Shown: positions 1-12,003, counted from the stretch's first letter. The stretch is 64,000 nt of DNA from Stictocephala bisonia (GCA_035578905.1 JAQJVL010000302.1:332472-396471); one strand, 5' to 3'. Program-made: numbers and translations. Notes: generated from the sequence alone by a model not told the origin.

Positions 1-1140
1 GTGAACAATGATTCTACATAAAAATTTACAAGCATGTCAGTATCTTGCAATTTCTGTTGGCTGATAAAAAATATTGAGAATCTAACAAATGACCCAGTAT
101 TTCCTAGATTTTCACTTAGTTGTTGAGATATAAACTTGATTAAATTGTAAGTAGGTGATCTTATGGAACTTACCATAGGTCTCATTGTCATATTTTCTTT
201 GTGTATCTTGTGTAGTCCGTACAATAGTGGTGGCTTTGGGTCAAGAATTTTTTTAATATCCTTTTATCTTATTGTCAAAATTAGGATTTGACTTGACCAA
301 TTTCGATATACTTAATGCAATTCATTTAGTCAGAATCCTTACTGACTTATATGGACCGTTATCAATCATATATTTCATTTTAAATTATCTTCAGTCTTCA
401 TCATTCCTGTGGCATTTATGGTTTAACTATTCTAGAGACATCTTCTTTCAAAGTTTTCAATGCAGCTTTTTCATCCCTAGACAGATTGGATTTTAGTGGC
501 TGAGCTTTCCTGAGCACCACTGAAACCTCTTGTGTAATTTCTTCAGCTTTTTCAGATTGTAAATCCTTTATCGCTTCTTCTACAGAGCAAATAATTTCTT
601 CAGCTGGAATTTTATTAGGCCCAACTGCATAGTTACATCCTTTTATAAGTAAAGAAGTTGTAGGTTGATCTAAGGTATCTTCAGGTAGACTATAATTTTG
701 CTAGCGACCAATTGACTACCTGAAAACTTGTTTTTACAATATTCTTCTTGTAGCTTGTGATATTTCTTCCTATGGTTCTCTGTAGTTAACTGAAGAACTT
801 TCAATGATTTTTCTTTGCTAAGGTTTTCAATAATCTCCCAATTGGCACGATAAAGGACATTTGATCGTTCTTCTTGAAACCTTACTATTTCGTTATTAAT
901 TTGAACAATTCGTGTCTTGTTTCACCAATTTACCTTCTTAGAATCGACATTTCTGCTTTTATCAGGATACTATTGATAGATCCGTTCGTCTCGTGATGTT
1001 TCAGTTTTACACAGTTGGTTGAGATGTTATTATCCCTGCAATGCTTCAGAAAAGCTTATCTTGCGATATTTCCACTGTGTTTTACATTCATTAGCTTGTA
1101 TAGTGGTGTTTTCTTGAATACTCGTATATCCTCCCCATAG
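1..1140 (-). pseudogene. Penelope-like retroelement RT remnant
   Basis: Read on the minus strand in shifting frames, this AT-rich stretch gives a decayed Penelope-like polyprotein. Seen, in order: LLIKGCNYAVGPNKIPAEE and SVEEAIKDLQSEKAEEI (about 645-520), then LSRDEKAALKTLKEDVSRI (about 495-430), then PLLYGLHK (about 230-210) and SIRSPTYNLIKF (about 180-130). These resemble the conserved N-terminal and RT1-RT3 blocks of Penelope-like elements (known family pattern: KGLNFA, LSKEE..AL..LK, PRLYGLPKIHK, STIGSPTYNLAK). Stops and frameshifts interrupt it throughout, so it is not functional. The catalytic YVDD block would lie beyond the left edge. The family call is recognition from memory of these motifs, so a translated search should confirm it. 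Confidence 0.62.
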
Positions 1141-2890
1141 AGGACCTTAGAACTTAGGCTTAAGTTAAGAAAACTACCAAAAAGACACATTTAATTTTAG
1201 GTTACACCAAAAAGGTTTACTATTCAAGAACGACTAGATAAAGTTAATATTTATTACTATTATGTAAAACACTGAACTTGTAGAGTTGGCAATCAATATT
1301 AGCTCTAATAAAGTAAATGTTATTATATCTTTTTATTTGAAAAGATGGCCATTGGGGACAGGAGTTGAGGAGAATAACCTGGGAGGGTTACCCCATGTCC
1401 GACAGACTTAACCAGCTTATTAGTCTAAGAGACTTAACCAGTCTAATTTGTCCTTTCCTCTTCCATTAAAAAAATGTTCTCCTTCATTCTTATTCAGCAA
1501 AAGAAAGAATAAAATACAGTATACCACATTTTATTTTTTGAATTATTGATGAGATAAGAGGTTGTATTGTCAAAAAAAATTAAAAATGCTAATAAATAAA
1601 AGGGCTTATATAATTTTACTAATCTTACTAATTTTAATAATCAGATACTAAGGAAGCAACGCAAGATAAATAATGACAATTACAAAACAATCAGATTTAT
1701 TCTCTTTTAATGGATCATTCTTGTTGCTATTCCATCTGCTTTGTCGTACTGCCAATTTCATATTGGCTAGCCTGTCAAAGAAGTGGCTGTATACTCCAGA
1801 AGAAGATTTTTCCCAATTACTATTGTGCTGTCATGAGGAGTAACTTGTTTTCTTGATCTAAAACCTGATGTCACGAGGAGGTCGCCCAGTCAGCTGGAGA
1901 GGTGTCGCTCCTTAGAAGTGGAGAGTTTGTCTGTTCAATTAGATGCCGTTTGCTGGGACCCAACCTACCAGTACCAACAAATCAGCCGACGATTGGTAAC
2001 CAACCGTATGCGTCTTGTGCAGACCTTGATATCTTATTCGCTCGCTGTTGGAATGAGAGGGCCTAGCCGAATTCACCACCATCCTCAAGTGGAAAGAGGA
2101 GAAGATGACCTATATAATAAAGAGGGGCCAGATAGGAAAAAAGACTGCTGTAACTATGTCCACAAGATCACGAGGACATCAAATTTATCACCTTTCATTT
2201 CCTTACATAGATCCAATAGCATTTACTAATAAAACACGACAACTCACAGTCCATTCGCAACAGGCAGAGTTCGGCCACGAATTCTGCTTCGTACAGTGCT
2301 TAACATTAGTATTCTTGCTCACAGACTCCGTCCTGACCTCGAAATTAACTGGTTGTCTGTTTTGCATGCGGATTGGAATTCTGTGAAGTGTTTATCCCTA
2401 TGAGCCACAAGAAGAAAAAAAAAGAAAAACAAAATATGGGCTTGTGGGTTATTTGTTAGGGAATATATTTCTCTACGTAGAATATTTTGTATTGTTATGG
2501 CTGCTATTCTAAATCTCCTGTATTTGATTAAAATGTTGTCTGGTCGATATTGTTGGTTCCTTAGTGGTTAGGTTGGTTATAGGGTTTTACTGGGGCAAAT
2601 CTGCACTAAGTCTCATAGAGTACACACTATCCACGTACAGATTATTTTATACATCTATAGCACCATAGTCGGGAAGGGGTGTAAAGTGTGATGATGTGAA
2701 AGGGGTGTGTAAGGATGACTGAGACTTCTTTCCATCTGTCTTGTTCTTTTCCGCAAGGGTGGGAGGATGTGATGGCCGGTGGCCAATCATACTGACAATT
2801 ACATTTGAATTTCCCACCATATTAGACCCATAAGCTTCTAATTTGGGTCTCGCCCAATGATAAACCGGCGACACTGACTGGGCAATGAAA
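1141..2890. other. Intergenic stretch, no recognised gene
   Basis: No convincing coding signal or terminal repeat was recognised. The part at about 1865-2400 is richer in G+C than its surroundings and holds open frames of 93 and 103 codons, but their products match nothing I know and they overlap in different frames. The part from about 2640 leads into a short sequence repeated elsewhere in the window (2891-3005). Confidence 0.4.
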
Positions 2891-3005
2891 CACCAGGGTT
2901 TTGTGGCACAAGGCATGGTGGAACAAAGAATTAACGGTTGGGTGAAGGGCGGACTAGTCGTTCAATTCGTCCCGGAGCACCTAAAGAAGAAGTTGCTGTG
3001 ACATG
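2891..3005 (+). repeat. Dispersed repeat, copy 1 (class unknown)
   Basis: About 115 bases, from the GGGTTTTGTGGCACAAG motif to AAGAAGAAGTTGCTG, recur in inverse orientation at 30286-30400. The shared core includes CGTTCAATTCGTCCCGGAGCAC, split by a few substitutions elsewhere. In one frame both copies encode a similar peptide (RSIRPGA then KEEVA), but no stop-free gene surrounds them. This copy abuts the LINE that starts just downstream. Class not recognised. Confidence 0.6.
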
Positions 3006-4170
3006 GACTTAAACTAAACAAAAACAAAACTAAAAATTTTATAATGATCCACTCAAATTTTTACTCACATACTATATCTCACCTACGAGTTAATGGAACC
3101 ATACTACCATAAAGTTTAGAACCTAGGAATAACTTTTAAAAGTTACCTATCTTGGAACGATACTGTTGTTGACACTTGGAAGGAAGTATTTTCCATTCTG
3201 CACTCACTAAAATGATATAAGCATTTCCTACCTGAACATATGAAACTAATATTAGTTAAGACCTTAGCTTTTCCACACTTCTTTTACTGTAGCTCTGTTG
3301 TCAATGACATGAGTGTAGCGCATTAAATTGCAAAAATGTCATTATGATTGTATCCGATTTGTTTTTAATCTTAGTAAATTTGATCACATTACACAATTTT
3401 ATGTTCAAAATTCAATAATTAAATTAGCTGATATGAGATTAATTAAAATATTAAACACACTTTTCTTATTGCTAAATAGCAGTAAGCCTAAATATTTAGC
3501 TGATAGGTTTGAATTCATTTCCGAAAGAAGTAGATCGGAAGGTAGATATGCTCAAAAATGCTAAGAATTCCTCTTCATCGTACAGTAGCTTACAATAAGT
3601 CATTCATTGTTATAGTTTGCTGTACCGTACCTGAAATTCCCTTCCCCCTCATATGAAAAAAATCCATTGATCGAACTGGTTTGTGGCCGCACTGAAAGAT
3701 TATTATCTTGATCAGATGACTGGAGCGGGTCAGGTGGGGCCGTTGACGAATAGACCGAATTGTATGTATGTGTGAGTGAATGGTGCTGAATTAATCAATA
3801 CTACAGTTTATGATTTAATTACACTTTTTTTCATTTTATTATTTTCGAATAAAAATATATGTACATATACACATCTTTTTCTGTTTTCTCTACCTTTATA
3901 TTAAATTAATATATCATTCTTTTCTTTTCATTTTAATCACAGTAGGTATTGGTTAGAATGTATTTTATTACTAGTCTCTTTAGTACTACAAACTTATTAC
4001 CAAAACCAATTATTTTTGTTATAAATTATAGTTATTTTTTTCCTATTGTCTTCTATAAAGCTTAGTATTTTGTTTTAGGGTTAATTGTACGAAAGAGCCT
4101 AGTGGCCCTAAATTCGCCCCTTTGTAAATAATTATTATTTGCAAATAAAGACATTTATTATTATTATTTT
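2999..4170 (+). pseudogene. LINE RT C-terminus and 3' end (5'-truncated)
   Basis: A 5'-truncated non-LTR retrotransposon. Seen: LGLKLNKNKTK (the block after the YADD motif) at the start, then after frameshifts the C-terminal segment at 3328-3564 with CIRFVFNLSKFDHIT and LADRFEFISERSRSEGRYA. A further shift gives the usual closing block (AVPYLKFP). The 3' UTR ends with a LINE-like tail: a CCTAGTGGCCC motif, AATAAAG, then (TTA)n near 4150-4170. Stops show it is dead. The C-terminal blocks fit the CR1/Jockey-like group of insect LINEs. The exact clade cannot be fixed without alignment. Confidence 0.72.
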
Positions 4171-4257
4171 GAAGTTGAGGTTAGGACTAGAGAGTCCTCT
4201 CTACCAGTTAACCTTATCAAAATTAATTATATAAATAATACAAAACAGTACTATTAA

Positions 4258-5650
4258 CCCTTTGACCGATAGGCCAAAAAATTTAAAATTTTCAAAATGT
4301 TAGGATTTTTGGCATGTGTTATCCCAAAACTGATAGGCCTAAATTGGCGTTTTTGCTAGGGTTTTATTAAAAATCTTTAACTATGGTAGTAAGTAACATA
4401 TTTGCTTGAAAGTAGTCTTGTTCTTTAACTCTCTAATTTGTTTATAAGGGTAGAATATTTTAATAGATATATTAACCAAAATATACAATTATCTAAATTT
4501 TTTAGTAAAATATTTTTTTTGATTTTGGAGTTAGAAAACATATGCCATGTGCATATTTAGTTTATTGATTGTAGTATATCCTAAAAGTAAATTTAATTAT
4601 GAATAGATCTTAAGAATTTAAGAGTGTTATATTAAAAATACTTATGAATAAAATTTAAAAAATGACTTAATGGTGTTACAGATGATTTATTGGACATCAT
4701 CTCCATGCACATGTAGCATTGCGAGTATTTAATAAAATAAAATGGCAATTTTACTGTAATAGCAACTTAATAATTTAAAAAAAAAAGACGAATATAACAT
4801 ATGGTTCAATATTTACAATATATACAGTTTGTTTTCTTTTTTACACGTATATATGCTTGAGACACTTAGCATGTACACCTTGTCCACCATTTTATTTTTT
4901 ATTTATTTTTATTTTATTTATTCATAAGACGCCGATCATCAAGATATAGGCAAATATGGATATCGAATGAGTGTGATGAGTGTAGATGAGCGAATGTAGA
5001 CATTGTTACAAACTAAGGCCGACTATTCCTTAGAAAGTGTCATTAATTAATAGCCCAATGACAAATGAACAGCCGGTGATTATCAGCTGATCCTTCTCAA
5101 AATGTATTGACTCTGATTGGGATCGAACTGAGAACCTTTAGCACATGAACCTGGGATTGAACCAACTACGCTACCGACCAATTATACAAGTTGTGTGGGA
5201 CGCGAAAACTCCGCTTTTTTCCCTCAGAATCATTGTCCCTGAACACATCCAGGGATATTTTACATATCTCTAACACAACATAATGCACAATAACAAACAC
5301 CTATAACCTCAAACCATCTGACACTAACAATAATCAGCACCAAAACATTGCGTCATTAGTTGAACAGATGCCACAGCCTTCCAAATCAATACTACGTTTT
5401 CTTACTAGGTTGATATTTAACACACATTATGCCAATTAACTTTATATTTTTTCAATTGAATCAGACGTATTTCTCAACTAAATCATGGATATTTGAATTT
5501 ATTTAACTAAAAAATATAATAAATTAACTAAATAACAACAAAATATGGTTTCATATCACTTTTCAGCCGTTTAGCCAACAGCGTTATATCATTCATCAGT
5601 TTTCGGCGAGTTTTGCTACAGACATAAATCGTTCATTATTAGTCAAAGAG
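4258..5650. mobile_element. piggyBac-like MITE with TTAA duplication
   Basis: Bounded by TTAA on both sides (4254-4257 and 5651-5654). The left end begins CCCTTTGACCGATAGG and the reverse complement of the right end begins CTCTTTGACTAATAAT, identical at 11 of the first 14 positions. TTAA target duplication and C-rich starting termini are hallmarks of the piggyBac superfamily. The 1.39-kb interior codes for no transposase, so it would depend on enzyme from elsewhere. It carries a nested SINE at 4889-5183. Confidence 0.6.
4889..5183 (-). repeat. tRNA-derived SINE, full-length copy (minus)
   Basis: On the minus strand the head contains TAGCGTAGTTGG, a perfect match to the Pol III A-box consensus, followed about 35 bases later by the B-box-like GTTCGATCC. 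A body of about 200 bases with the GACTATT...AATTAATGACA region follows, then an A-rich (AAATAAATA) tail at 4889-4921. The same sequence recurs at 38342-38617, with 5'-truncated copies at 34408-34583 and about 26434-26538, so this is a SINE family and not a single tRNA gene. It sits inside a piggyBac-like MITE. Confidence 0.8.
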
Positions 5651-5689
5651 TTAATACAATATAAACCATTTGCAACGTATCAGGAATGT

Positions 5690-5722
5690 AAAAAAATATA
5701 TATATATATATATATATCAAAA
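5690..5722. repeat. (TA)n microsatellite
   Basis: About 13 TA dinucleotides directly preceded by a run of A. Simple repeat only. Confidence 0.9.
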
Positions 5723-5869
5723 ATAACCATAAAATCATAACTAACAAATCAATATCTATATAAAATAATACAAATCTTCAAAAACACAATCATCCATCAC
5801 TCATACATACCACCCACAAAACCATGACCACAGAATGCAATTGCCTGCTTTGTCTACAGATCCCGCAAA

Positions 5870-8700
5870 AATAGGTCATTTAGCTCAACCTCGAATCGAG
5901 GACCCTCACCTATAGTTTTGATATTGTCAGGAAGCATATTCCATAATTGGCACCCGGATACAGTAAACGATCTATTGTACGATGAAGTGCGATGAATTGG
6001 AACTGATAGTAAAAAGGCTCCCTGCCGAATGTTTCTAATGCTTATTTAAAAAATGAACTTAAAACGCTTAGACAGATAGCTTGGAGTTCTGTTAATTTAA
6101 AACTGTATGAAGAAGAGTAAGTATGTGATAATCTCGAAGCTGTTTCAACTTCAAAACAGATATTTGGTAAAAAAATGGTGTAACATGATCCTCACAACGA
6201 AGGTTGTTAAAAATAAATTTAATGCAGTAATTTTGTGCCAATTGAAGTTTGTCCGAAAGTTTAACAGTAATATCATTGATAATGGTGTCACAGTAGTTAG
6301 AGTGTGGCAGAATAAGTCTTAACCAACATCACTTTTACATGGAATGGGAAAAAGGAAGCATACAACTTTAAACTGTGGATAGCAGCAAACACTCTACCAC
6401 ATGTTACATTAACTTAGTCAATCCAGCTTAATGTTCCGTTCATAGTAAATCTAAGATTCTTAACTTTGTCACAAGAGTCTAATTTCAAGTTGTTAACACT
6501 TATTTTTGAAAAAGTGTTGTTGTCAACAGAAGTTAATATTCTAGGATTTCCAACTAAAATTGTTTGTCTTAACGTTGTTTTGCCGAAGAAGTGATTGCTA
6601 CAACATCTTGGTTCATGTTTGATACAGTTGTGTCAGATTCTGTGATAGAGAAATGTTGGTATACCTGTAGGTCATCAGCATATAAGTGATAGAGTGTTGT
6701 ATAACAGAAGTTATATCATTAATGTAGAGAGTAAAAAGAAGAGGTCACAAGACAGACCCTTGGGGACACCACATATCATAAGCCTCCAGCCTGACTCTCC
6801 ATCTTTAGTCCTCACACACTGCTGATGGCCAGAGAGATAGGACTGAACCCAAGAAACACAACTATCAGAAAAACCATAGTTTTTCAACTTAATCATTTTT
6901 AAAAGAGAAGTAGTAGTACTATGATTAGATCAAAAACCAGACTAAAACTGCTGATGAACTATTCTTTCAAGACATTTAGACAGAGCAGAAAGTATACTTA
7001 TGGGCCCAAAATCTGAAGGAGATAGTGGAGTAGCCTCTTTCTGTAAAGGCCGAATAATAGCTGATTTCCATATGGTAGGAAATATACTAGATCAGGAGTA
7101 GGCAACCTTTTTAGAACTTGAGGCCATATTTTACACCTCACATGGCCACGGCGGCCACACATTATCACTTATATTACACAAACATATCAAATAAATTAAT
7201 GAATGACGTTAAGTATAAAGCGTTTTATAATTCGTCCATTTAGATTTTCATTGATGAGTAAATTAAATGCAAATATCTGCTATGTAATTTACTAATATAA
7301 ACTTTCAATGTATGAAATTAATTTGTGAATTAAATACACGAGACTTTACATTAAAATATTTACTTTAAATATTTATCGACTTCTCAAGTGTGCTGCATGG
7401 AATCCTTTATCGGCCGCAGGTTGCTGATCACTGTACTAGTAACTGTAGGAAGTATTGCAAGTAAAGTATTCTTTATAAATATAATTGAAATATTATCTGA
7501 TCCAATAGCATTACTAATAGTTCTCATAATAGCCATCAAAACCTCTCCTTCAGTTATTGGAAAGAAGTTGAACTGGTGGGCAGGTCTAGTTAGTGGGATT
7601 GAAGAGAGATGATTGACAAAGTCCTGAGCCCCTAATATATCAACAGGAATGTTTACAAAAAACCATTAACTTCATTAAGATTTATAGTAACTGGAGCTGA
7701 AGTATCTGATTTACCAAGGCCAAGCTCTTCGACTTTAGACCAATGGAATTTTGTAGATTTAGATTTATTAGATAGTGTTTGGTAGTAGTAACAAATTTTT
7801 GTTTGATTACGAAGTTTTTTATAGGCTGCCCAGTCTGCAGCAGATTACTTCACTTGCCTTGCGGAATGATGCATCACATAGTTTTTGCAATCTATGAATG
7901 CTATCATTGATCCATGGAGCAGGTCTTTTAGTTATTCTCTTAGTAACAAGAGGGGTATGTTCTTCAAGAAGAATATTTAAATGAACATTTAAAAGATTAG
8001 CCATATCATTGAATTCGGTAAGCTGAAGGATTTTATGCCAAGGTTGATAAAACGCATCTGCCAGAAGTGTCTCCTTTTTAATACTCTTCATATTCCTATA
8101 CTGGATGAAACATAGTTTAGCTTTTGGTGGATGTAATTTATAAACACAGAAGAGGAGATCATGTTTGATAAGTCTAGGGTCAGAGACCTGGTCATGGTAT
8201 GGAACAAAATCTAACAGTCACTAACAGCCATGATATCAAGCCATGTATTGGCAGTAGCAGTGTGTTGAGTGACAAACAGTGGTAGAATAATTAAGTTAAA
8301 TGATTGGAACATAGTGGTTAAAAAAAGTTTAGTCATAAGTAGAAGGTCCCAGTAGTTCGGTATTGAAGTCACCCGTAACAATGACTTGACTGTAGCGAGC
8401 CATAATAATCTAACAGTGCGAGTTCATATTCTGGTAGATATCTAAAATTAGGTGCTCTGTAACACAGATGTCGAGAAATAAGTACTCAGGATGGTTAGGG
8501 CGAGAAGTGTCAGAGCAGTGAGTAACAGAAGTAGACATATGAGATCTATTAAAAGCTGCGATACCTCCCCCACTCTAATGAAGTCTATCATTTCTAAACA
8601 GATTACAGCCTTGTAATTCCACAGTCTTGTCATGAATGTAAGGTTTTAGCCATGTTTCACAAATTAAAATAATATAGTGGGTTGGGGTCATTTTTTCCAA
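5870..8700 (-). pseudogene. Decayed LINE (endonuclease and RT)
   Basis: A 5'-truncated, frameshifted non-LTR retrotransposon read right to left. Seen: APE-type endonuclease start YIILICETWLKPYIHDK near 8680-8640 (ETWL contains the catalytic Glu), SGGGIAAF, then VIVTGDFNT near 8370. The linker RPAPWINDSIHRLQKLC lies at about 7930-7880. The RT has CVSWVQSYLSGHQQ and GVPKG near 6860-6770 (canonical GVPQG). The tail contains QLAQNYCIKFIFNN near 6240. The same tail motif appears in the fragment at 48170-48930, so both belong to one LINE family. Interrupted by a hAT MITE at 7093-7433. Many stops; not functional. Confidence 0.75.
7093..7433. mobile_element. hAT-type MITE, 341 bp
   Basis: The left end starts CAGGAGTAGGCAACCT and the reverse complement of the right end starts CAGTGATCAGCAACCT (12 of 16 identical). 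Flanking octamers TACTAGAT (7085-7092) and TACTAGTA (7434-7441) agree at 6 of 8 positions, consistent with an old 8-bp hAT target duplication. The interior is AT-rich and non-coding. It splits the RT region of the surrounding LINE. Confidence 0.62.
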
Positions 8701-8795
8701 GGGTGTGAAAATCTCGCTTAAAATTCGTACTCGGTTATTTTTGAGGTTGCCAAACCCATTCTGATCTCGAAATGTATCAAGGAGGCTCAGGGGTT
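8691..8795. repeat. Fragment of the TTTTGAGG-type repeat
   Basis: About 100 bases (GGGTCATTTTTTCCAAGGG, then AAAATTCGTACTCGG, then CTCAGGGGTT) match the ~120-bp units of the inverted array at 10930-11760, in the same orientation as that array's left arm. Confidence 0.55.
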
Positions 8796-8802
8796 ATAAC
8801 AT

Positions 8803-9060
8803 TCCAACTCATTTTGTTGATTATTATTATCATAAAACTGTCTTGATTAATCCAATATTTATATAAAAACAGCTGTTCAGTCAAAACAAAACAAATTAAT
8901 AAATTACAATAAAATATATTTTATTTAGTTTTTTTCTAACATTCCAACTCATTTTGTTGATTATTATTTGCATAAAATGTCCTTATTAATTCAATATTGA
9001 TATAAAACAGTTGTTCAGTCAAAACAAATGTTAGAATAAAATATATTTTATTGAGATATT
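8803..9060. repeat. Tandem duplication, unit about 135 bp
   Basis: A unit starting ACATTCCAACTCATTTTGTTG at about 8803 is repeated from about 8938, each followed by an AACAG-TTGTTCAGTCAAAACAAA-like core and AATAAAATATATTTTATT. The copies differ by small indels. No coding content. Confidence 0.75.
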
Positions 9061-9622
9061 ATTATTTATTTACTTGTTTAATAATTAATAATATGTAAAA
9101 AATGTTTATTTAATCTCAAAATCATTAAATTTCTTTTATATAGTAAATAATTATAATATTCATCAAATAAATTATGATCCATATGGCATTTTAATGCCAC
9201 CAATGGTAGACCTCTAACACAGTAATTAAGAGAATTAAATCACCTGGTAAATAAAAGACATTACAATAATGAAAATTGGTGGGAAGAAGTGAACTGCAGT
9301 AAGGAAACATTAAATTACAAGAAGAATAGTTTTATTTTATCTATCAAAAAGGACACCTCAAGAAACATTCATATATAATAGATTTTATTTACATTCAAAT
9401 TTTTGTCAAGTGTAATATTATAATCTTCAAGAAAATAACAATTATCTATATTCCTAAGAAGACATCTGTGGATGAGACAACTTCATTCCTCCAAATTTCG
9501 AAAGTTCGATCTAAATTTATGAATAGTTATTTTCTTCTTTCTAATTATAAATTTCTTTCTTTAAAAAACAATAAGTTAAAGCTAGGCACGATCAACCATA
9601 TCCTGAGATTGATTACCTGTAC
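9061..9622. other. AT-rich stretch without recognised features
   Basis: Nothing coding and no terminal repeats recognised. A 134-codon open frame crosses the right side (9468-9872), but it runs across the Tigger-like end below and has no recognisable product. Confidence 0.4.
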
Positions 9623-10366
9623 AGCACAACCTCGATTATCCATCCTCGCTTTATCCAGCAGTCCGTGTCATCCGGTTCGGCAAGTAGATAGCAATAAAAA
9701 TTATTTACAAGATACAATTAATCAGAAGCGTCTTTCAGTTTTCAAATGCAAATGTCATACACGAGTGTTTCAGTTTTGCATTTCGCAAATTGCAGGTGCT
9801 AGTAGTCACCCTCTATTGACAAGCGGTCGCTTGTTACTGCCTAATAATTTAATAATGCGCCTGAAGATCTGAGCTGGCAATGTTGTTTACTTTTGTTCAG
9901 TGTAGCTGGCTGAAAGAGTCCATTTTGCGAGTAAGGGAAGTCAGAAGTGGAACAGTTCATGTTACGTACATATAATTTGCAGTTACATAACTGTAAATAT
10001 TGGAGTTAAAATTAAATCTAAGTATAAAATTTAATATTTAAGTAAACATATATAATTTACATAACATTTACCGTAGCATTTTTGATAGGCTAATTAAAAC
10101 ACAGTTGTATGTTTAAATATCTTTCTTATTATATTGTGAAGCAGCGCCAAAGTTGGCGATTGTGATAAACATATTTCGTTTCATTACAGTAGCTGCAGAG
10201 CGTGTTGCATCACATGCAATTGTAGGCACCCCGCTTAAGTGTGTTGTCTGTTATCAGTTACTAAACGTGATTCTCTAATAAAACCAAGTTATTTATGACT
10301 TATGTTTTATCCGGCTTTTATCGTATCCGGCTAGACCTTCGCCACATTAAGCCGACCAACAAAAAG
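9623..10366. mobile_element. Tigger/pogo-like element remnant
   Basis: A left end TA-CAGCACAACCTCGATTATCC at about 9621-9642 resembles pogo/Tigger termini (CAGYRHAACCTC, then ATCCGG repeats). The right part contains TTATCCGGC, GTATCCGGC and TTAAGCCG near 10306-10360, typical of subterminal pogo repeats, but no clean right inverted terminus is seen and minisatellite DNA begins immediately after. The interior carries no recognisable transposase. Right boundary uncertain. A cleaner relative lies at 27197-27697. Confidence 0.45.
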
Positions 10367-10370
10367 GGCA

Positions 10371-10640
10371 GGATGTTTGTACACCACAGGACGTTTGTAC
10401 ACAACAGGACGTTTGTACACAACAGGACGTTTGTACACAACAGGACGTTTGTACACAACAGGACGTTTGTACACAACAGGACGTTTGTACACAACAGGAC
10501 GTTTGTACACAACAGGACGTTTGTACACATCAGGACGTTTTTACACAACAGGACGTTTGTACACAACAGGACGTTTGTACACAACAAGACGTTTGTACAC
10601 AACTGGACGTTTGTACACAACAGGACGTTTGTACACAACA
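10371..10640. repeat. 18-bp minisatellite, 15 copies
   Basis: Fifteen head-to-tail copies of GGACGTTTGTACACAACA with very few substitutions. Because 18 is a multiple of three, the array is open in several frames on both strands and gives repetitive open frames (TFVHNR, LYTTGR, CTNVLL, YKRPVV) that are by-products, not genes. A different ~36-bp minisatellite starts right after it. Confidence 0.93.
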
Positions 10641-10663
10641 GGACACGTCTTTCGTTGAGAACG

Positions 10664-10822
10664 CGCCCACCTATACACATAAAGTGCTATCGACCCACCC
10701 ACCCACCCATACACGCTCAGTGCTATTGACCTACCCACCCACCCATACACGCAAAGTGGTATTGACCCACCCACCCACCCATACACATACAGTGGTATTG
10801 ACCCACCAATGCACAGTGGTAT
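10664..10822. repeat. ~36-bp minisatellite, short array (family CGTACAGTGGTATTGACC)
   Basis: Four to five units built on CCCACCCACCCATACACnnnnAGTGGTATTGAC. The same unit makes the large arrays at 24373-24675 and 24804-25779 and a short array at 31518-31602. No coding role. Confidence 0.88.
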
Positions 10823-10929
10823 TTCAATAAACATATTCTTTTCTTACAACAATAACCTGTTGTTATCATTCATTTTATCTATAATATTACAAAATTATTA
10901 TTATTATTAGATAATAAATAAAAAGTGTT

Positions 10930-11760
10930 GTTATAAGGTGGCTCTCCAGGTTGTGCTCTTGGGGGAGGAGGGGGCTTTTTCCAAAAGCTTGGAAATCTTA
11001 CTTAAAATTGGTACTTGGGGTTTTTTGAAGATGCTAAACTCATGTCTGCCCTCAAAATTTGGCGGGGGCCTCAGGGCTGGTTCTAGGAGGGTTGCTCATG
11101 GGGGATTGGGGTCATTTTTCCCAAAGGGGTGAAAATGTCGCAGAAAATCGGTGCTCAGGGGTTTTCGGGGATATTAAACTCATTTCTGCTCTTAGAAGAT
11201 ATAAACTAGATTTTATGTCAATTGCACGGAGGGTGAGAAAAAAAACTAAGGGAATTTGAGAAAAATGTCTGGTCGCTTGTTCCATTTTATGTATATTTTA
11301 TAAACCTATATATATTAAAACTGGGCTGATGTCCAGCGGTCTCTTTGAAATTCCCGCCCTTGGCAATTGGCAAATGGCCCATGGAAAAAATTTCCCAACC
11401 CCCACTAGCACCCCTGAGCCCATCCCCCGATAAATTTTGAGGCCAGAAATGAGTTTAGCATCAAAAACCCCCAAGTACCGATTTTCAACAGAATTTTCAG
11501 CCCCTTGGAAAAAATGCCCCTAACTCCCCAACTAGCACTCCTCCATTGACCCACCTCAATAAATTTTGAGGCCATAATGGCTTTAGCATCCTCAAACTGC
11601 CTAGCATCCTCAAAAAAATGCCCCAACCCCCCACAAGCACCCCCGTTGAGCCACCCCTGAACCCCCCCAATTAATTTTGAGGCCAGAATTGAGTTTAGCA
11701 TCTTCGAAAACCCTTAAGTAACGGTTTTCCAAATTTTCCAAAAGATTATGCATTTCTAGA
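10930..11760. repeat. Inverted array of ~110-130-bp repeat units
   Basis: The left arm (about 10930-11200) holds two to three units in one orientation (TTTTTCCAAAAG, TGGTACTTGGGGTTTTTTGAAGATGCTAAACTC, AAAATTTGG.GGGG). The right arm (about 11385-11730) holds three units in the reverse orientation (CCCCC..ATAAATTTTGAGGCCAGAA, GAGTTTAGCATC, CCCCCAAGTACCGATTTTC). The spacer 11210-11380 is unrelated. The arrangement is a large imperfect foldback. Weak open frames inside are G-run by-products. Class not recognised. Confidence 0.75.
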
Positions 11761-12003
11761 TATATTTATGCACCTCAGATGCATTTTTTTAAGCAGACAA
11801 ACTACTTTATGTAGACTTTTTTCCTGAGTCTATCCCAAGTACGTTGCAAAAAACCGCATCACGATACGACCTAGCAGAAAAAATTGGTCTATAATTGGTG
11901 TATTTAAATTTATCTTTGAATTTATTTATTAATATTACTTTGTTTGAAATGCATTAGGATATATATTTGGATCAATATAATTATCAAAAAGACATGTAAG
12001 TAC

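Noticed and set aside
1918..2386. Two overlapping open frames of 93 and 103 codons
   Set aside because: No recognisable domain, opposite codon phases and no splice structure; kept only as an unexplained GC-richer stretch.
10295..10834. Overlapping open frames of 65-144 codons on both strands with repeated hexapeptides
   Set aside because: They are produced by the 18-bp and ~36-bp minisatellites, whose unit lengths keep several frames open. No start context, no splice or family support.
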